A DNA stretch of 43,016 nt from Allomuricauda sp. TMED12 (lineage in GTDB: Bacteria; Bacteroidota; Bacteroidia; Flavobacteriales; Flavobacteriaceae). Below, piece by piece: positions 35,820-43,016 of the stretch. The stretch covers positions 1-43,016 of the forward strand of contig NHBR02000077.1 in NCBI GenBank assembly GCA_002167435.2, written 5' to 3'. The translations under genes were made by a program, and so were the position numbers. The notes under the pieces were generated by a model. That model made no database searches. It saw only the letters and a list, made by a program, of their open reading frames with translations, and was not told the origin of the DNA. Every line of letters starts with the position of its first letter. The first letter of the stretch is position 1.

Positions 35820-36010
35820 TTTTACTAAATGGAATCACTTAATAATTATATTTATCCAGACAAATTTTATTGTTAAATTTACAAAAGGTAAAACATATTT
35901 AATTTGTGTTCAAAAGTTGTTTTATGCTTTCCGTGTTCTTAACGAGGACATCTTCAAGATTGCAGTTGTAAAACAATGATTTACAATAGTATAGGATTTT
36001 CTCGATGATT

Positions 36011-36023
36011 CAGTCATCCCGAC
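36011..36023 (+). repeat. Right 13 bp att-like core (CAGTCATCCCGAC)
   Basis: Identical to 13937-13949, same orientation. Identity ends one base past the putative tRNA discriminator A. It is followed at once by a terminator, as the left copy is. No complete tRNA was found next to it. Confidence 0.4.
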
Positions 36024-36024
36024 G

Positions 36025-36057
36025 AACCGATAAAACAAAGTTTTACCGGTTTTTTTT
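36025..36057 (+). terminator. Rho-independent terminator after the GlcNAc operon
   Basis: The stem AACCGATAAAAC (36025-36036) pairs with GTTTTACCGGTT (36040-36051) with a single A-C mismatch and an AAA loop, followed by a run of six further T. It is oriented to stop plus-strand transcription from the symporter/NagB/kinase genes. Confidence 0.85.
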
Positions 36058-36310
36058 ATCTTATACTGAACGGGAATATGAATGTAATTGTAGTTAGAGG
36101 ATTGACTTAATTAAGCATTCTAAACTTATTTGGTCATGACTCCGACTTGGTTTTGAACAGTAATGAAAAATGCTGGGGACATTTAAACCCTCGCAGAAAT
36201 AATCTTCCCTTTCGATTTTGGAATAATCCCATAGGACTATCATGGGGGCTAAAGCTCCAAGTATACCAACCAATGAAGTACCAAATGGTGGCGAAGATAA
36301 TCAAAGCCCT
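36058..36310. other. Remnant sequence before the right island-edge repeat
   Basis: About 250 bp without a convincing gene. An open plus-strand frame at 36147-36362 ends inside the repeat with GEDKEY, echoing GEDMGY at the same point of the left copy. A minus-strand frame over 36134-36352 has one hydrophobic stretch but lacks an ATG. Both look like remnants or chance frames. Confidence 0.35.
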
Positions 36311-36461
36311 TGGAAAGATCATCAATAAGCCTAGCGTTAAGGGTGAAGACAAGGAGTACTGAAATCCAATAAGTAGTTTGCGCCCTATCCGGTTTTTTCT
36401 TCACGCTTATCTATCGGAACGCTATAAAAACCCGATAGGATCCATGCGCAAAAGTTGGGGT
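36311..36461 (+). repeat. Island-edge direct repeat, right copy
   Basis: The 151 bp partner of 14421-14574, in the same orientation. The internal hairpin spans 36378-36451: TTGCGC-CCTATC with GATAGG-(6 nt)-GCGCAA. Base pair 36392-36431 is G-C where the left copy has T-A (14503-14544), a paired change that keeps the stem. A TGA stop ends a short shared coding-like tail in both copies. Confidence 0.85.
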
Positions 36462-36681
36462 TTGATTTGGGACTCTATTACATACATCGATAATTGTTTA
36501 TTGAACTTTATTTTCGATTAGAGTTCTAATTTGAGTTACGAATCCTTTATCACACTTAACCTAACCCTGTAACACTACCTTTTCTCTGATTATCGATTAG
36601 ACGACATTTATTTGTTCTTCCAAGCAAGCTTGCTTGAAAGAAAATTCCTTTTTATTCTCCGTCATGGTATAATTGCGTACA
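36462..36681. other. Intergenic stretch with a 16 bp perfect palindrome
   Basis: No gene was seen. It contains a degenerate copy of the boundary motif (ATTGTTTATTGAACTT, 36493-36508) and the perfect palindrome CAAGCAAGCTTGCTTG at 36621-36636, which lies 46 bp beyond the stop of the minus-strand gene at 36682. It has no T-run, so a protein-binding site is as likely as a terminator. Confidence 0.4.
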
Positions 36682-37419
36682 TCAAAAAAATAGGATTTGA
36701 TACATGAAATAAGTGTTGCTGTTCAAATTGGTCTTGAAAGCTAGTACTTTACCGGTGGTTTTATCAATATATCTGTAACCTGCTGGGATTTCCTCACCGT
36801 TTTCTGCTAGTTTGACAAATTGTATAATTAGACATTGAACTTCACCGTATACAAATTTGATTTTTTCTTCTTGAACCATTCTTGCCACAAACCTTCCAAC
36901 TTTAGGTTTACCAGGACGGAAAGTTGAAAATGAAATGTTAGGGTGCTTGTTGAAATCATTCGACTGGACCAATTCTGAGAATGCATTTGATAGATAAGCA
37001 TCTTTTGGCTTTTCCACATCATTTATTTGTTTGCCCAGGGCATTATAGATGAAAACCCTATTGCCCTTGATTTCTTGGATTTGAATCAATGAATCGTTCA
37101 CCATTTCCTTTCTGCACACGGGAGCCAATGAGTGTTGGTCCATATAACTTATAGTTGTGGTCTTATTCTTGCCAGAATGATTGGTTTCGCTGATTTTAAC
37201 ACAGTCTCTTCCCTTATATTTTTCAAAAGATATCTTTCTGTCCAAGATAGAGATACTTGAGATGGAGTCGGGGGTGGTATTGAACATTACCAACTTGTAG
37301 GCCAATGGTTCAATTCTGTTTGGGTCGTATACTTTGTCCAACCCATTAATGTTATTGGATTGAGATGAACAGTTTAGGCCATATAGAAGGAAGATGGCCA
37401 GATTTAAATATAGTTTCAT
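36682..37419 (-). CDS. Secreted or lipid-anchored protein of unknown function (DUF3108-like character)
   Basis: 245 residues with an N-terminal hydrophobic signal (MKLYLNLAIFLLYGLNCSSQ); Cys17 might be lipidated, although GLN before it is not a canonical lipobox. The rest is beta-rich with no membrane helix. The pattern, an early DRKISFEKYKGRDCVKI, a central LAPVCRKEMVNDSLIQI and a late AGYRYIDKTTGKVLAFKT, recalls periplasmic DUF3108-like lipocalin-type proteins, but I cannot assign a family with confidence. It follows the TonB receptor gene on the same strand after a 140 bp gap containing a hairpin, so it may be a lower-expressed member of that transcript. Confidence 0.7.
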   Translation of the reverse strand: MKLYLNLAIFLLYGLNCSSQSNNINGLDKVYDPNRIEPLAYKLVMFNTTPDSISSISILDRKISFEKYKGRDCVKISETNHSGKNKTTTISYMDQHSLAPVCRKEMVNDSLIQIQEIKGNRVFIYNALGKQINDVEKPKDAYLSNAFSELVQSNDFNKHPNISFSTFRPGKPKVGRFVARMVQEEKIKFVYGEVQCLIIQFVKLAENGEEIPAGYRYIDKTTGKVLAFKTNLNSNTYFMYQILFF

Positions 37420-37501
37420 GTCAAATTAGGTTTAAAATGTTTTAATGATATGGTTTCGTTAGATTTACTAAAAATGAAATTGGAGTCCTTTATAAATGGA
37501 T

Positions 37502-37541
37502 TTGAACAGTGTTGGCTATTTTTTTAGTCAACACTGTTCAA
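37502..37541 (-). terminator. Hairpin downstream of the TonB receptor gene
   Basis: A perfect 13 bp inverted repeat: TTGAACAGTGTTG (37502-37514) with CAACACTGTTCAA (37529-37541), loop of 14 bases. It begins 18 bp after the receptor stop in its reading direction. No trailing U-run is present, so it may be an mRNA 3'-end stabiliser or partial terminator before the 36682-37419 gene. Confidence 0.6.
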
Positions 37542-37559
37542 GAGTTTCTGAAATTTTTC

Positions 37560-40500
37560 CTAATTGAAGTTGTACCGCAGTCCAATGCGCATTTGCCATC
37601 TGGAACTTTGAATACCTGTATCATCAATTTGTTCCAAATTGTCCAATACGGAAGGATCAAAACTGAAAACGGAATCCGGACCGGCAGTTTGGGTTCTCAG
37701 TAGTTGAACTTCCCCAAAATTTGGTACAAACTTGCGTATACCCCAATCTTTGTTCAAGAAGTTGGTGAAATTGAAAATGTCCATGGTAAACTGTAAGGTG
37801 TTATTGCTACGCCCCAAATCAATGTTTAGGTCCTGTACAAATTTAAGATCGACCACATGGCTCCAAGATGAAGCCCTATCTCCATTGCGCTCTGCATATT
37901 TCCCCCTTCTTTTTCTTAGATAATCATTGCTTTCAATAAAGGAATTGAGGGCATCCCATTGCTGCTGGGAGGATAATCCATTGGCGCCATCCAAAAGAGT
38001 TATCTCGCTCTGATTTCTTGGAATGTAGATCAAGGCATTGTCACTGGAATCATCGTTCAACAGGTCTGCGCCATCTTTATAGGTGTAAGAGAAGGGCATT
38101 CCCTCTCTCCCTTCATAGAACAAGCTGAAAGTGGATTTCATATTTTTGAGCCATTTGAATTCGTAAGACATCCAACTCGTTATCCGACTTCCTGTTGAAA
38201 AATCGGATCGGGTTACAGGCAATCTGGAGTTTTTCCCATTAACGGTCTGTATGTTTCTCCACTGTGAGCTGTTCTGCGATGAGGTAAGGTCAAAAATCCC
38301 ATATGCATCTCCATAAGTATAGGTAATGTTTCCAGTAAAACCATTGGTAAACGGTTTTGTGGCACCCAAACTGACATTCCATGAATACCCTTCACCGCTG
38401 TTGGACCCCAAAATAATCCTACCGTAAGTATTATCGAGTAAATCCCCAAAACTGTCGCTGTAGTAAGGTCTTCTATCAGCCCCGTTTAAAAATCCCTTTG
38501 GGTCGCCTATATTAAGATTTTCATAATAGATGGTCTGGATGTTGTCCTGATAAATAAAATCGGCGTTGAGAATCAATCCACCAAACCAGGATAGTTTATG
38601 ATCCATGGCAATATTGTACTTCAAAATTTGGGGGAGCTTGGTTCCTGGGGCGAACAGATCAATGTTTCCGCCAACTTGTCCGGTACCGGGGACTGCACCA
38701 ATAGGTTGACTGTTAACATCTGGATTCAGTGTAAATTCAGGACTTCCATCAAACAGATACCCACCCGTAACTCCATTATTGTTATATAGCCCCCCAGGCC
38801 ATACCAACGGAATCCTTGAAGTAAAAATACCAAACCCACCCCTTATCTGGGTTTTGTATTTCCCGTTCACATTCCAATTAAAACCAACCCTTGGGGATAC
38901 GTGGACAATTGTTGACAGACCTTGACCTGCTTTTGCTCCCTGTAGATTCTTGCCGGCCGCTTCCAATATAGGAATCGTTCTGGTATTGAAATCGGTGTTG
39001 GTAATACCATCATCCCAAACAGGAATATCAAATCGGACACCAGCGGAGAGCTTCAAGTTGTTTGTGGCCTGCACCTCATCCTGCACATAAACACCCCATT
39101 GTGCCAAATTGAATTCTGCTGCTCCGGATGACGAATCACCTGCCCCGTCACTCAACAAGGAATACCCTCTTTGATATTGATTTGGAAAGACGTTGCTCAG
39201 AAAATCATCGGTGTTGGAGTATCTATAAAAACCATAATTGTTTGCAAAGAAGAGATTCTTTGTAGAAGAGAACTCGTTATGTGTCCCGAGTGTGATGGTA
39301 TGTTTTCCCTGGTACAGTTCCAAGTTGTCCGTTATAGTAAGAACCTTTTGGTCCAACACATTGGCAGTTGAATATTGTTCATTGCCAAAGTCAATGGTTC
39401 CATTTCCATCTTGGATCTGTACAGAAGGAAATGGACTTCCTTGGGGTGATCTGTCGTCGGCCACGTTTGTATATCCTATGATTAAATTGTTGGAAGCTTT
39501 ATTGTTGATTGCCCAATTCCATTCCAAAGTACCCGAATTAGTGGTGGAGGTAAAAAGTTCCGATCCGTTGACAAATCCAATATTGTTGAAGTCGGAGTCA
39601 CGAGCCTCTACATTGGTAATGTCCGTATACCTATATGATAGTGTCAGTTGATGGGCATCATTGATATTGTAGTTGAATTTTGCCGTTAGTTTATCATTCT
39701 CGAGGGTCGTGGTGTTATTGTCAAAAGTACCAATGTCGTAACCGAACCTTGAAATGGTGCTTGCGCGAATGGCCTCCAATTGATCGGGTGAGCTATCACC
39801 GATATAGTTGGCCACATTGAAAGGAGCGGGGGATTCGTTTTTTTCCTTTTCATAGTTGACAAAGAAGAATAATTTGTTCTTTACAATGGGGCCTCCCAAG
39901 CTAATACCATAGGTTTTGGAGCTGAATTTATCCAACTTTTTTCGACTTTCCCCCTCCGGAACTAATTCCATCGGGGTTTTTCCGGCAAGTTTTTCATTCC
40001 GCAGAAAACCATAGACGGTACCTTTAAAGGTATTGGACCCTGACTTTGTGATGGCATTGATGGCACCTCCCGTGAAGCCGGATAGCTTGACATCAAAAGG
40101 GGCAACGGCCACATTGAACTGCTCTATGGCATCCATGGAGAATGGTGAGGCCCCTGTTTGCCCACCATTGGTTCCGGAACCAGCTAGCCCAAATTGATCG
40201 TTGTTCACGGCACCGTCAACAAAAATGGTATTGAATCGATTGTTCTGTCCAGCAATATTAATACTGAAACCATCACTGCCTTCTGAGATGGCGGCTTGGG
40301 GCGTTATTCGGACAAAATCGGCAATTGACCTGGATGTTGTTGGTAGGTTGTTGATCTGCTCGGAGTCAATAGTGGTCTCCGATCCTGTTTTGTTACCATC
40401 AAAAATACCCCCGCCCTGTGCAGTAATAACGACTTCATCCAAATTGAAAGAACTCTCCTTCATGATTACTTCCAATCTAAAGGTCTGGCCAAGTTGAAGC

Positions 40501-40787
40501 ATGAGATCTTTCCTTACAAAATCATCAAAGCCTAAATAGGAAACGGTCACGGTATATGGTCCACCCACTCTCATGTTTGCAATTCGAAAGAGGCCATCAA
40601 AGTCTGTTGCGGAACCATATTTGGTGCCTGAAGGTGAATGTACGGCAATAATATTGGCTCCTGGCAAAGGATTGCCCGCGTTATCCAGTACAGTACCATT
40701 CATTGAGGAAGATGTGAGTCCTTGCCCCATAAGTTTTGCTCCTGAACCAAGCAAACAAAAAAGGATTAAAAATGTAAGTTTTTTCAT
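37560..40787 (-). CDS. Oar-like TonB-dependent outer-membrane receptor
   Basis: 1075 residues with a signal peptide (MKKLTFLILFCLLGSGAKLM, GQ). A carboxypeptidase regulatory-like domain (about 28-112, SMNGTVLDNAGNPLPGANII and VSYLGFDDFVRKD) is followed by LDEVVITAQGG, the plug domain (IADFVRITPQAAISEG, NTIFVDGAVNNDQFGL, GGAINAITKSGSNTFKGTVY) and a barrel ending RIGLRYNF. The plug and barrel resemble the Oar group rather than SusC, and no SusD gene is adjacent, so uptake of a protein, peptide or small ligand is as likely as glycan. It lies downstream of a LytTR response regulator and LytS-like kinase on the same strand, which may control it. Start at ATG 40787. Confidence 0.92.
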   Translation of the reverse strand: MKKLTFLILFCLLGSGAKLMGQGLTSSSMNGTVLDNAGNPLPGANIIAVHSPSGTKYGSATDFDGLFRIANMRVGGPYTVTVSYLGFDDFVRKDLMLQLGQTFRLEVIMKESSFNLDEVVITAQGGGIFDGNKTGSETTIDSEQINNLPTTSRSIADFVRITPQAAISEGSDGFSINIAGQNNRFNTIFVDGAVNNDQFGLAGSGTNGGQTGASPFSMDAIEQFNVAVAPFDVKLSGFTGGAINAITKSGSNTFKGTVYGFLRNEKLAGKTPMELVPEGESRKKLDKFSSKTYGISLGGPIVKNKLFFFVNYEKEKNESPAPFNVANYIGDSSPDQLEAIRASTISRFGYDIGTFDNNTTTLENDKLTAKFNYNINDAHQLTLSYRYTDITNVEARDSDFNNIGFVNGSELFTSTTNSGTLEWNWAINNKASNNLIIGYTNVADDRSPQGSPFPSVQIQDGNGTIDFGNEQYSTANVLDQKVLTITDNLELYQGKHTITLGTHNEFSSTKNLFFANNYGFYRYSNTDDFLSNVFPNQYQRGYSLLSDGAGDSSSGAAEFNLAQWGVYVQDEVQATNNLKLSAGVRFDIPVWDDGITNTDFNTRTIPILEAAGKNLQGAKAGQGLSTIVHVSPRVGFNWNVNGKYKTQIRGGFGIFTSRIPLVWPGGLYNNNGVTGGYLFDGSPEFTLNPDVNSQPIGAVPGTGQVGGNIDLFAPGTKLPQILKYNIAMDHKLSWFGGLILNADFIYQDNIQTIYYENLNIGDPKGFLNGADRRPYYSDSFGDLLDNTYGRIILGSNSGEGYSWNVSLGATKPFTNGFTGNITYTYGDAYGIFDLTSSQNSSQWRNIQTVNGKNSRLPVTRSDFSTGSRITSWMSYEFKWLKNMKSTFSLFYEGREGMPFSYTYKDGADLLNDDSSDNALIYIPRNQSEITLLDGANGLSSQQQWDALNSFIESNDYLRKRRGKYAERNGDRASSWSHVVDLKFVQDLNIDLGRSNNTLQFTMDIFNFTNFLNKDWGIRKFVPNFGEVQLLRTQTAGPDSVFSFDPSVLDNLEQIDDTGIQSSRWQMRIGLRYNFN

Positions 40788-41261
40788 TTTAAATTTATTG
40801 GTTAAACGCCTCGAATTTAGTTCTTAAGAGGGGTGAAGATGTTTGGTTTATATTAAATGAACCCAAGTGCCAAATTCTTGCACCGGATACTTTTTTTTAA
40901 GGATTGAGTCGCCAGTATTTGTGTGATAGTTCTTTTTGACATCTATATTTTTTTGAAATTTTAACTCCATAAATGTTATGATCACGGAGGCTTGAATGAT
41001 TTTCGAGTAAATATTCGGTTGGGATTGAATTTTGCCACACGTAAAATGGCCAAGGCGAGTACCTTGGCCATTTTTTGGCTAATTCAAATAATCTGAAACA
41101 ATGAAAAAGGCTCTACCAAAGCCCTATGCTTTTGTTAAGATCATGATGCTAAACTATGGTATGTAACAGCTGTAGGAGTAAGAAATGAACCAGGTTAATG
41201 GGTATTTGATTCAAATGGAGTCAATCTCAAGGTGGGTGGCCCTGTTTAAAAAAGATACAGA
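40788..41261. promoter_or_regulatory. Intergenic region: TonB receptor promoter and kinase 3' end
   Basis: 474 bp without a convincing gene; a 21-codon plus-strand frame at 41101-41166 is probably chance. The minus-strand leader of the TonB receptor occupies the left half, and a strong hairpin lies at 41043-41076. A LytTR dimer-type direct repeat could be expected here, but I could not identify one with confidence. Confidence 0.4.
41043..41076. terminator. Strong hairpin terminator downstream of the kinase gene
   Basis: A 13 bp perfect stem (AAAATGGCCAAGG, 41043-41055, with CCTTGGCCATTTT, 41062-41074) and a 6-base loop, followed by T on the plus strand. As the stem itself ends in A/T runs it can work in both directions. 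On the minus strand it would separate the kinase/regulator transcript from the TonB receptor. Confidence 0.75.
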
Positions 41262-42398
41262 CTAAAAGTTGTCTCGCTTAGGGGCATAGAGGTTTGATTC
41301 TACTATTTTAAAAGGGATGCTGATTTTTGTGGCCACTCCTTTTTCATCCTCTAGGTTTTGAAAGTCATAGTGGAAATTAGATCCATAAAGGGTTTTAAGT
41401 CTTTCAATCACATTGCTTATACCTTTGCCGTCCGTATATTTTTGACCCAAAGGATTTTCAAGAGGCTTTCCATTGTTTGCAACAGTTATGAATAAATTGT
41501 CCATGTTTCTTTGGATACTGATATGGAGCACCAAATCCGTATTGTGATAGGAAAAACCATGCTTAAACGTATTCTCCACAATAGGTTGAAGTAACATGCT
41601 GGGTAGTAGTGCGCTGTGGGTGTCTTCCCCAATGTCCATTTTTATGGTAAGGTGGTCCGAAAACCGAATTTGAATGATATCCAAGTACTTTTTCAACAGT
41701 ATAATTTCCTGTTCAACTGTAATCAGATTGTCTTGTTTTATATCCAGTATGGTCCTCAAGAGATCGCTCAAATCGGCCAAGGTGTTCTGGGCCTGCTTAG
41801 CGTTGGTATCCATTAAGGCCGAGATGGTATTGAGGGTGTTGAATAGAAAATGAGGATGCAACTGGGCTTTTAGGGCATTCATTTTACTGGTTGTTAGTTG
41901 ATTGGATAGCACGGCTTTCTGCATTTCCACATTTTTGACCCTTTCAATATAGTAATAGATATGTATAATGCCGGCCATTACAAAATAAGCTGTAAAGTAA
42001 TAATCAATCGTGAACATGAAATGGTCCAAGGAAAGACCATTTACACCATTAACTATGGTTGTTCTTCCCAGAAAAAACAAAATAACCGCCGCAAAAAAGA
42101 ATATGAACCAATCTATGACAAAGGATAGGAGCAGATGGATAAGGATTATGAAAGCGGGCTTGGTCTTTGCCACCAACATTTTTTTGGTGATTGCCACAAC
42201 CATTGCCATGAAAACCATCACCAAGATCCAATCCAAAATGGTTCTGGAAAAGATTAGGTTGAACCAATCGAAATCACCATCCCTAGATCGGGTAAAAACG
42301 AAGTATAATCTTTTCACAAAAGTGATGAATACTATGATACCATAAAAAAGCCCAAGAAGTTTGATCAATGGGATATCGAGATACTTTTTTAAGTTCAT
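41262..42398 (-). CDS. LytS/YehU-family sensor histidine kinase
   Basis: 378 residues. Four membrane helices occupy about 10-160 (LLGLFYGIIVFITFVKRLYF, ILDWILVMVFMAMVVAI, IILIHLLLSFVIDWFIFFFA, YYFTAYFVMAGIIHIYYY). The PF06580 domain follows with QLHPHFLFNTLNTISALM, phospho-acceptor His181, and then an HATPase region (LLPSMLLQPIVENTFKHG N-box and DGKGISNVIERLKTLYG G-box). No separate sensor domain is seen, so the membrane part probably senses the signal. The ATG overlaps the stop of the response regulator by 4 bp (ATGA), an obligate-pair arrangement. Confidence 0.94.
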   Translation of the reverse strand: MNLKKYLDIPLIKLLGLFYGIIVFITFVKRLYFVFTRSRDGDFDWFNLIFSRTILDWILVMVFMAMVVAITKKMLVAKTKPAFIILIHLLLSFVIDWFIFFFAAVILFFLGRTTIVNGVNGLSLDHFMFTIDYYFTAYFVMAGIIHIYYYIERVKNVEMQKAVLSNQLTTSKMNALKAQLHPHFLFNTLNTISALMDTNAKQAQNTLADLSDLLRTILDIKQDNLITVEQEIILLKKYLDIIQIRFSDHLTIKMDIGEDTHSALLPSMLLQPIVENTFKHGFSYHNTDLVLHISIQRNMDNLFITVANNGKPLENPLGQKYTDGKGISNVIERLKTLYGSNFHYDFQNLEDEKGVATKISIPFKIVESNLYAPKRDNF

Positions 42399-43016
42399 AT
42401 CCCCATCTTTTGAATAAACTCCTTTTTGTATCCTTTACTTATCCGGAACAATTGTCCGTCGGTCATTTTTACATCAATTTCACCGTAGTTGGAATTAATC
42501 AGTTCCCCTATGTACCTTAAATTGATAATGGTTGACCTGTGAATCCTGATAAAACTGCCATTGTTTAGGTTTTCCATGAGGTTTGTAAGGGATTCCCTGA
42601 GCAAATGCTTCTTTTGGTCTGTATGGATTTCGGCATAATATCTCGAAGCCGTGATGTATTTGATTTCTTGGTTTTCTATAAAATAGATTTTATTGCCAGT
42701 TTTTATGGGAAGCTTGTTGTTGTAGGAAGGCCTGAACATATCTTTCCCCTCTTGAATCGATTTTAAGAGACCTTCAATTTTTTCCTCAAATTGAATATGT
42801 CCATCATGTTTCAAAATATCAATCACGTTTTTGGCCGATTTAAAAAAGCGTTCGTCTTTAAAGGGTTTCAACAAATAATCAAATGCAAAATAATCGAAAG
42901 CTTTTAAGGCAAATTCGTCATAAGCGGTCACAAAAATGACTAAAGGTTTTTTTGGAACTGTAATTTGCTCTAGAACATTGAAACCCGTCATGTCTTTCAT
43001 TTGAATGTCCAAAAAA
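42395..43016 (-). CDS. LytTR-family response regulator (partial, 5' end outside window)
   Basis: 207 visible codons; the start lies past the right edge because the open frame reaches it. The receiver domain is entered at FLDIQMKDMTGF, with the phospho-acceptor Asp in the first four residues; it continues with VIFVTAYDEFALKAFDYFAF and the conserved Lys in YLLKPFKDERF. The C-terminal 105 residues are a LytTR DNA-binding domain (YFIENQEIKYITASRYYAEI, then FIRIHRSTIINLRYIGELIN and a terminal GYKKEFIQKMGI). It is the cognate partner of the overlapping kinase and may regulate the TonB receptor downstream. Confidence 0.93.
   Translation of the reverse strand, partial: FLDIQMKDMTGFNVLEQITVPKKPLVIFVTAYDEFALKAFDYFAFDYLLKPFKDERFFKSAKNVIDILKHDGHIQFEEKIEGLLKSIQEGKDMFRPSYNNKLPIKTGNKIYFIENQEIKYITASRYYAEIHTDQKKHLLRESLTNLMENLNNGSFIRIHRSTIINLRYIGELINSNYGEIDVKMTDGQLFRISKGYKKEFIQKMGI

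Noticed and set aside
13937..36023. A complete tRNA-Pro gene at either att-like core
   Set aside because: Only the 3' acceptor-like end is present; no D-arm, anticodon arm or GTTCGA T-loop lies upstream of either copy.
36134..36362. Opposed frames at the right island edge as real genes
   Set aside because: Neither has a recognisable family; the minus-strand one lacks an ATG and the plus-strand one ends in the repeated tail. Treated as remnants.

Overview
The window reads as chromosome of a marine-type flavobacterium (Bacteroidota, Flavobacteriaceae-like). The evidence is two SusC/SusD pairs, a hybrid two-component sensor and a SusR-like sensor (both with beta-propeller and Y_Y_Y domains), an Oar-like TonB-dependent receptor, many lipoproteins, an AT-rich composition and a TAnnTTTG-like promoter element. 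No rRNA gene, complete tRNA gene or CRISPR array was seen.

Region 1 (1-11256, all minus strand) is a polysaccharide utilization locus (PUL). In transcription order it holds a membrane-spanning propeller/Y_Y_Y/LuxR-type regulator, susC, susD, a triple-LamG surface lipoprotein and a GH144-like (glucoamylase-fold) lipoprotein that runs off the left edge. A short-chain glucan, possibly beta-1,2-glucan, is the best guess for the substrate. Repeated TGATGTA motifs ahead of susC are a candidate operator.

Region 2 (11354-13780) is a decaying accessory patch. It carries a small gene broken by an amber codon, a DUF6326 membrane protein, a GDCCVxC cysteine-rich protein, a MerT-MerP fusion and a serine resolvase with two in-frame stops and a frameshift. 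A 16-17 bp motif recurs at gene boundaries and, inverted, at the right edge.

Region 3 (about 13937-36461) looks like a genomic island of about 22 kb. It is bracketed by a 151-154 bp direct repeat containing a large hairpin. Further out lies a 13 bp direct repeat resembling the 3' end of tRNA-Pro, and near the left edge is an arm-binding-domain fragment of a tyrosine recombinase. Its cargo is a second PUL for an N-acetylglucosamine-containing glycan: GH16, HTCS regulator, SusC, SusD, arylsulfotransferase-like lipoprotein, ChrA-family transporter, PAPS-type sulfotransferase, GH20 hexosaminidase, SSS symporter, NagB/PIG-L fusion and GlcNAc kinase. The inferred flow is: GH16 and GH20 cut the glycan outside or in the periplasm, SusC/D and the symporter import products, the kinase makes GlcNAc-6-P, and the PIG-L and NagB halves deacetylate and deaminate it to fructose-6-P. 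The striking part is a tightly packed set of two unrelated sulfotransferases and a ChrA-type carrier beside GH20, with no sulfatase in the window.

Region 4 (36682-43016, minus strand) holds a LytTR response regulator (cut by the right edge) overlapping a LytS-like histidine kinase, an Oar-like TonB receptor without a SusD partner, and a secreted protein of unknown function.
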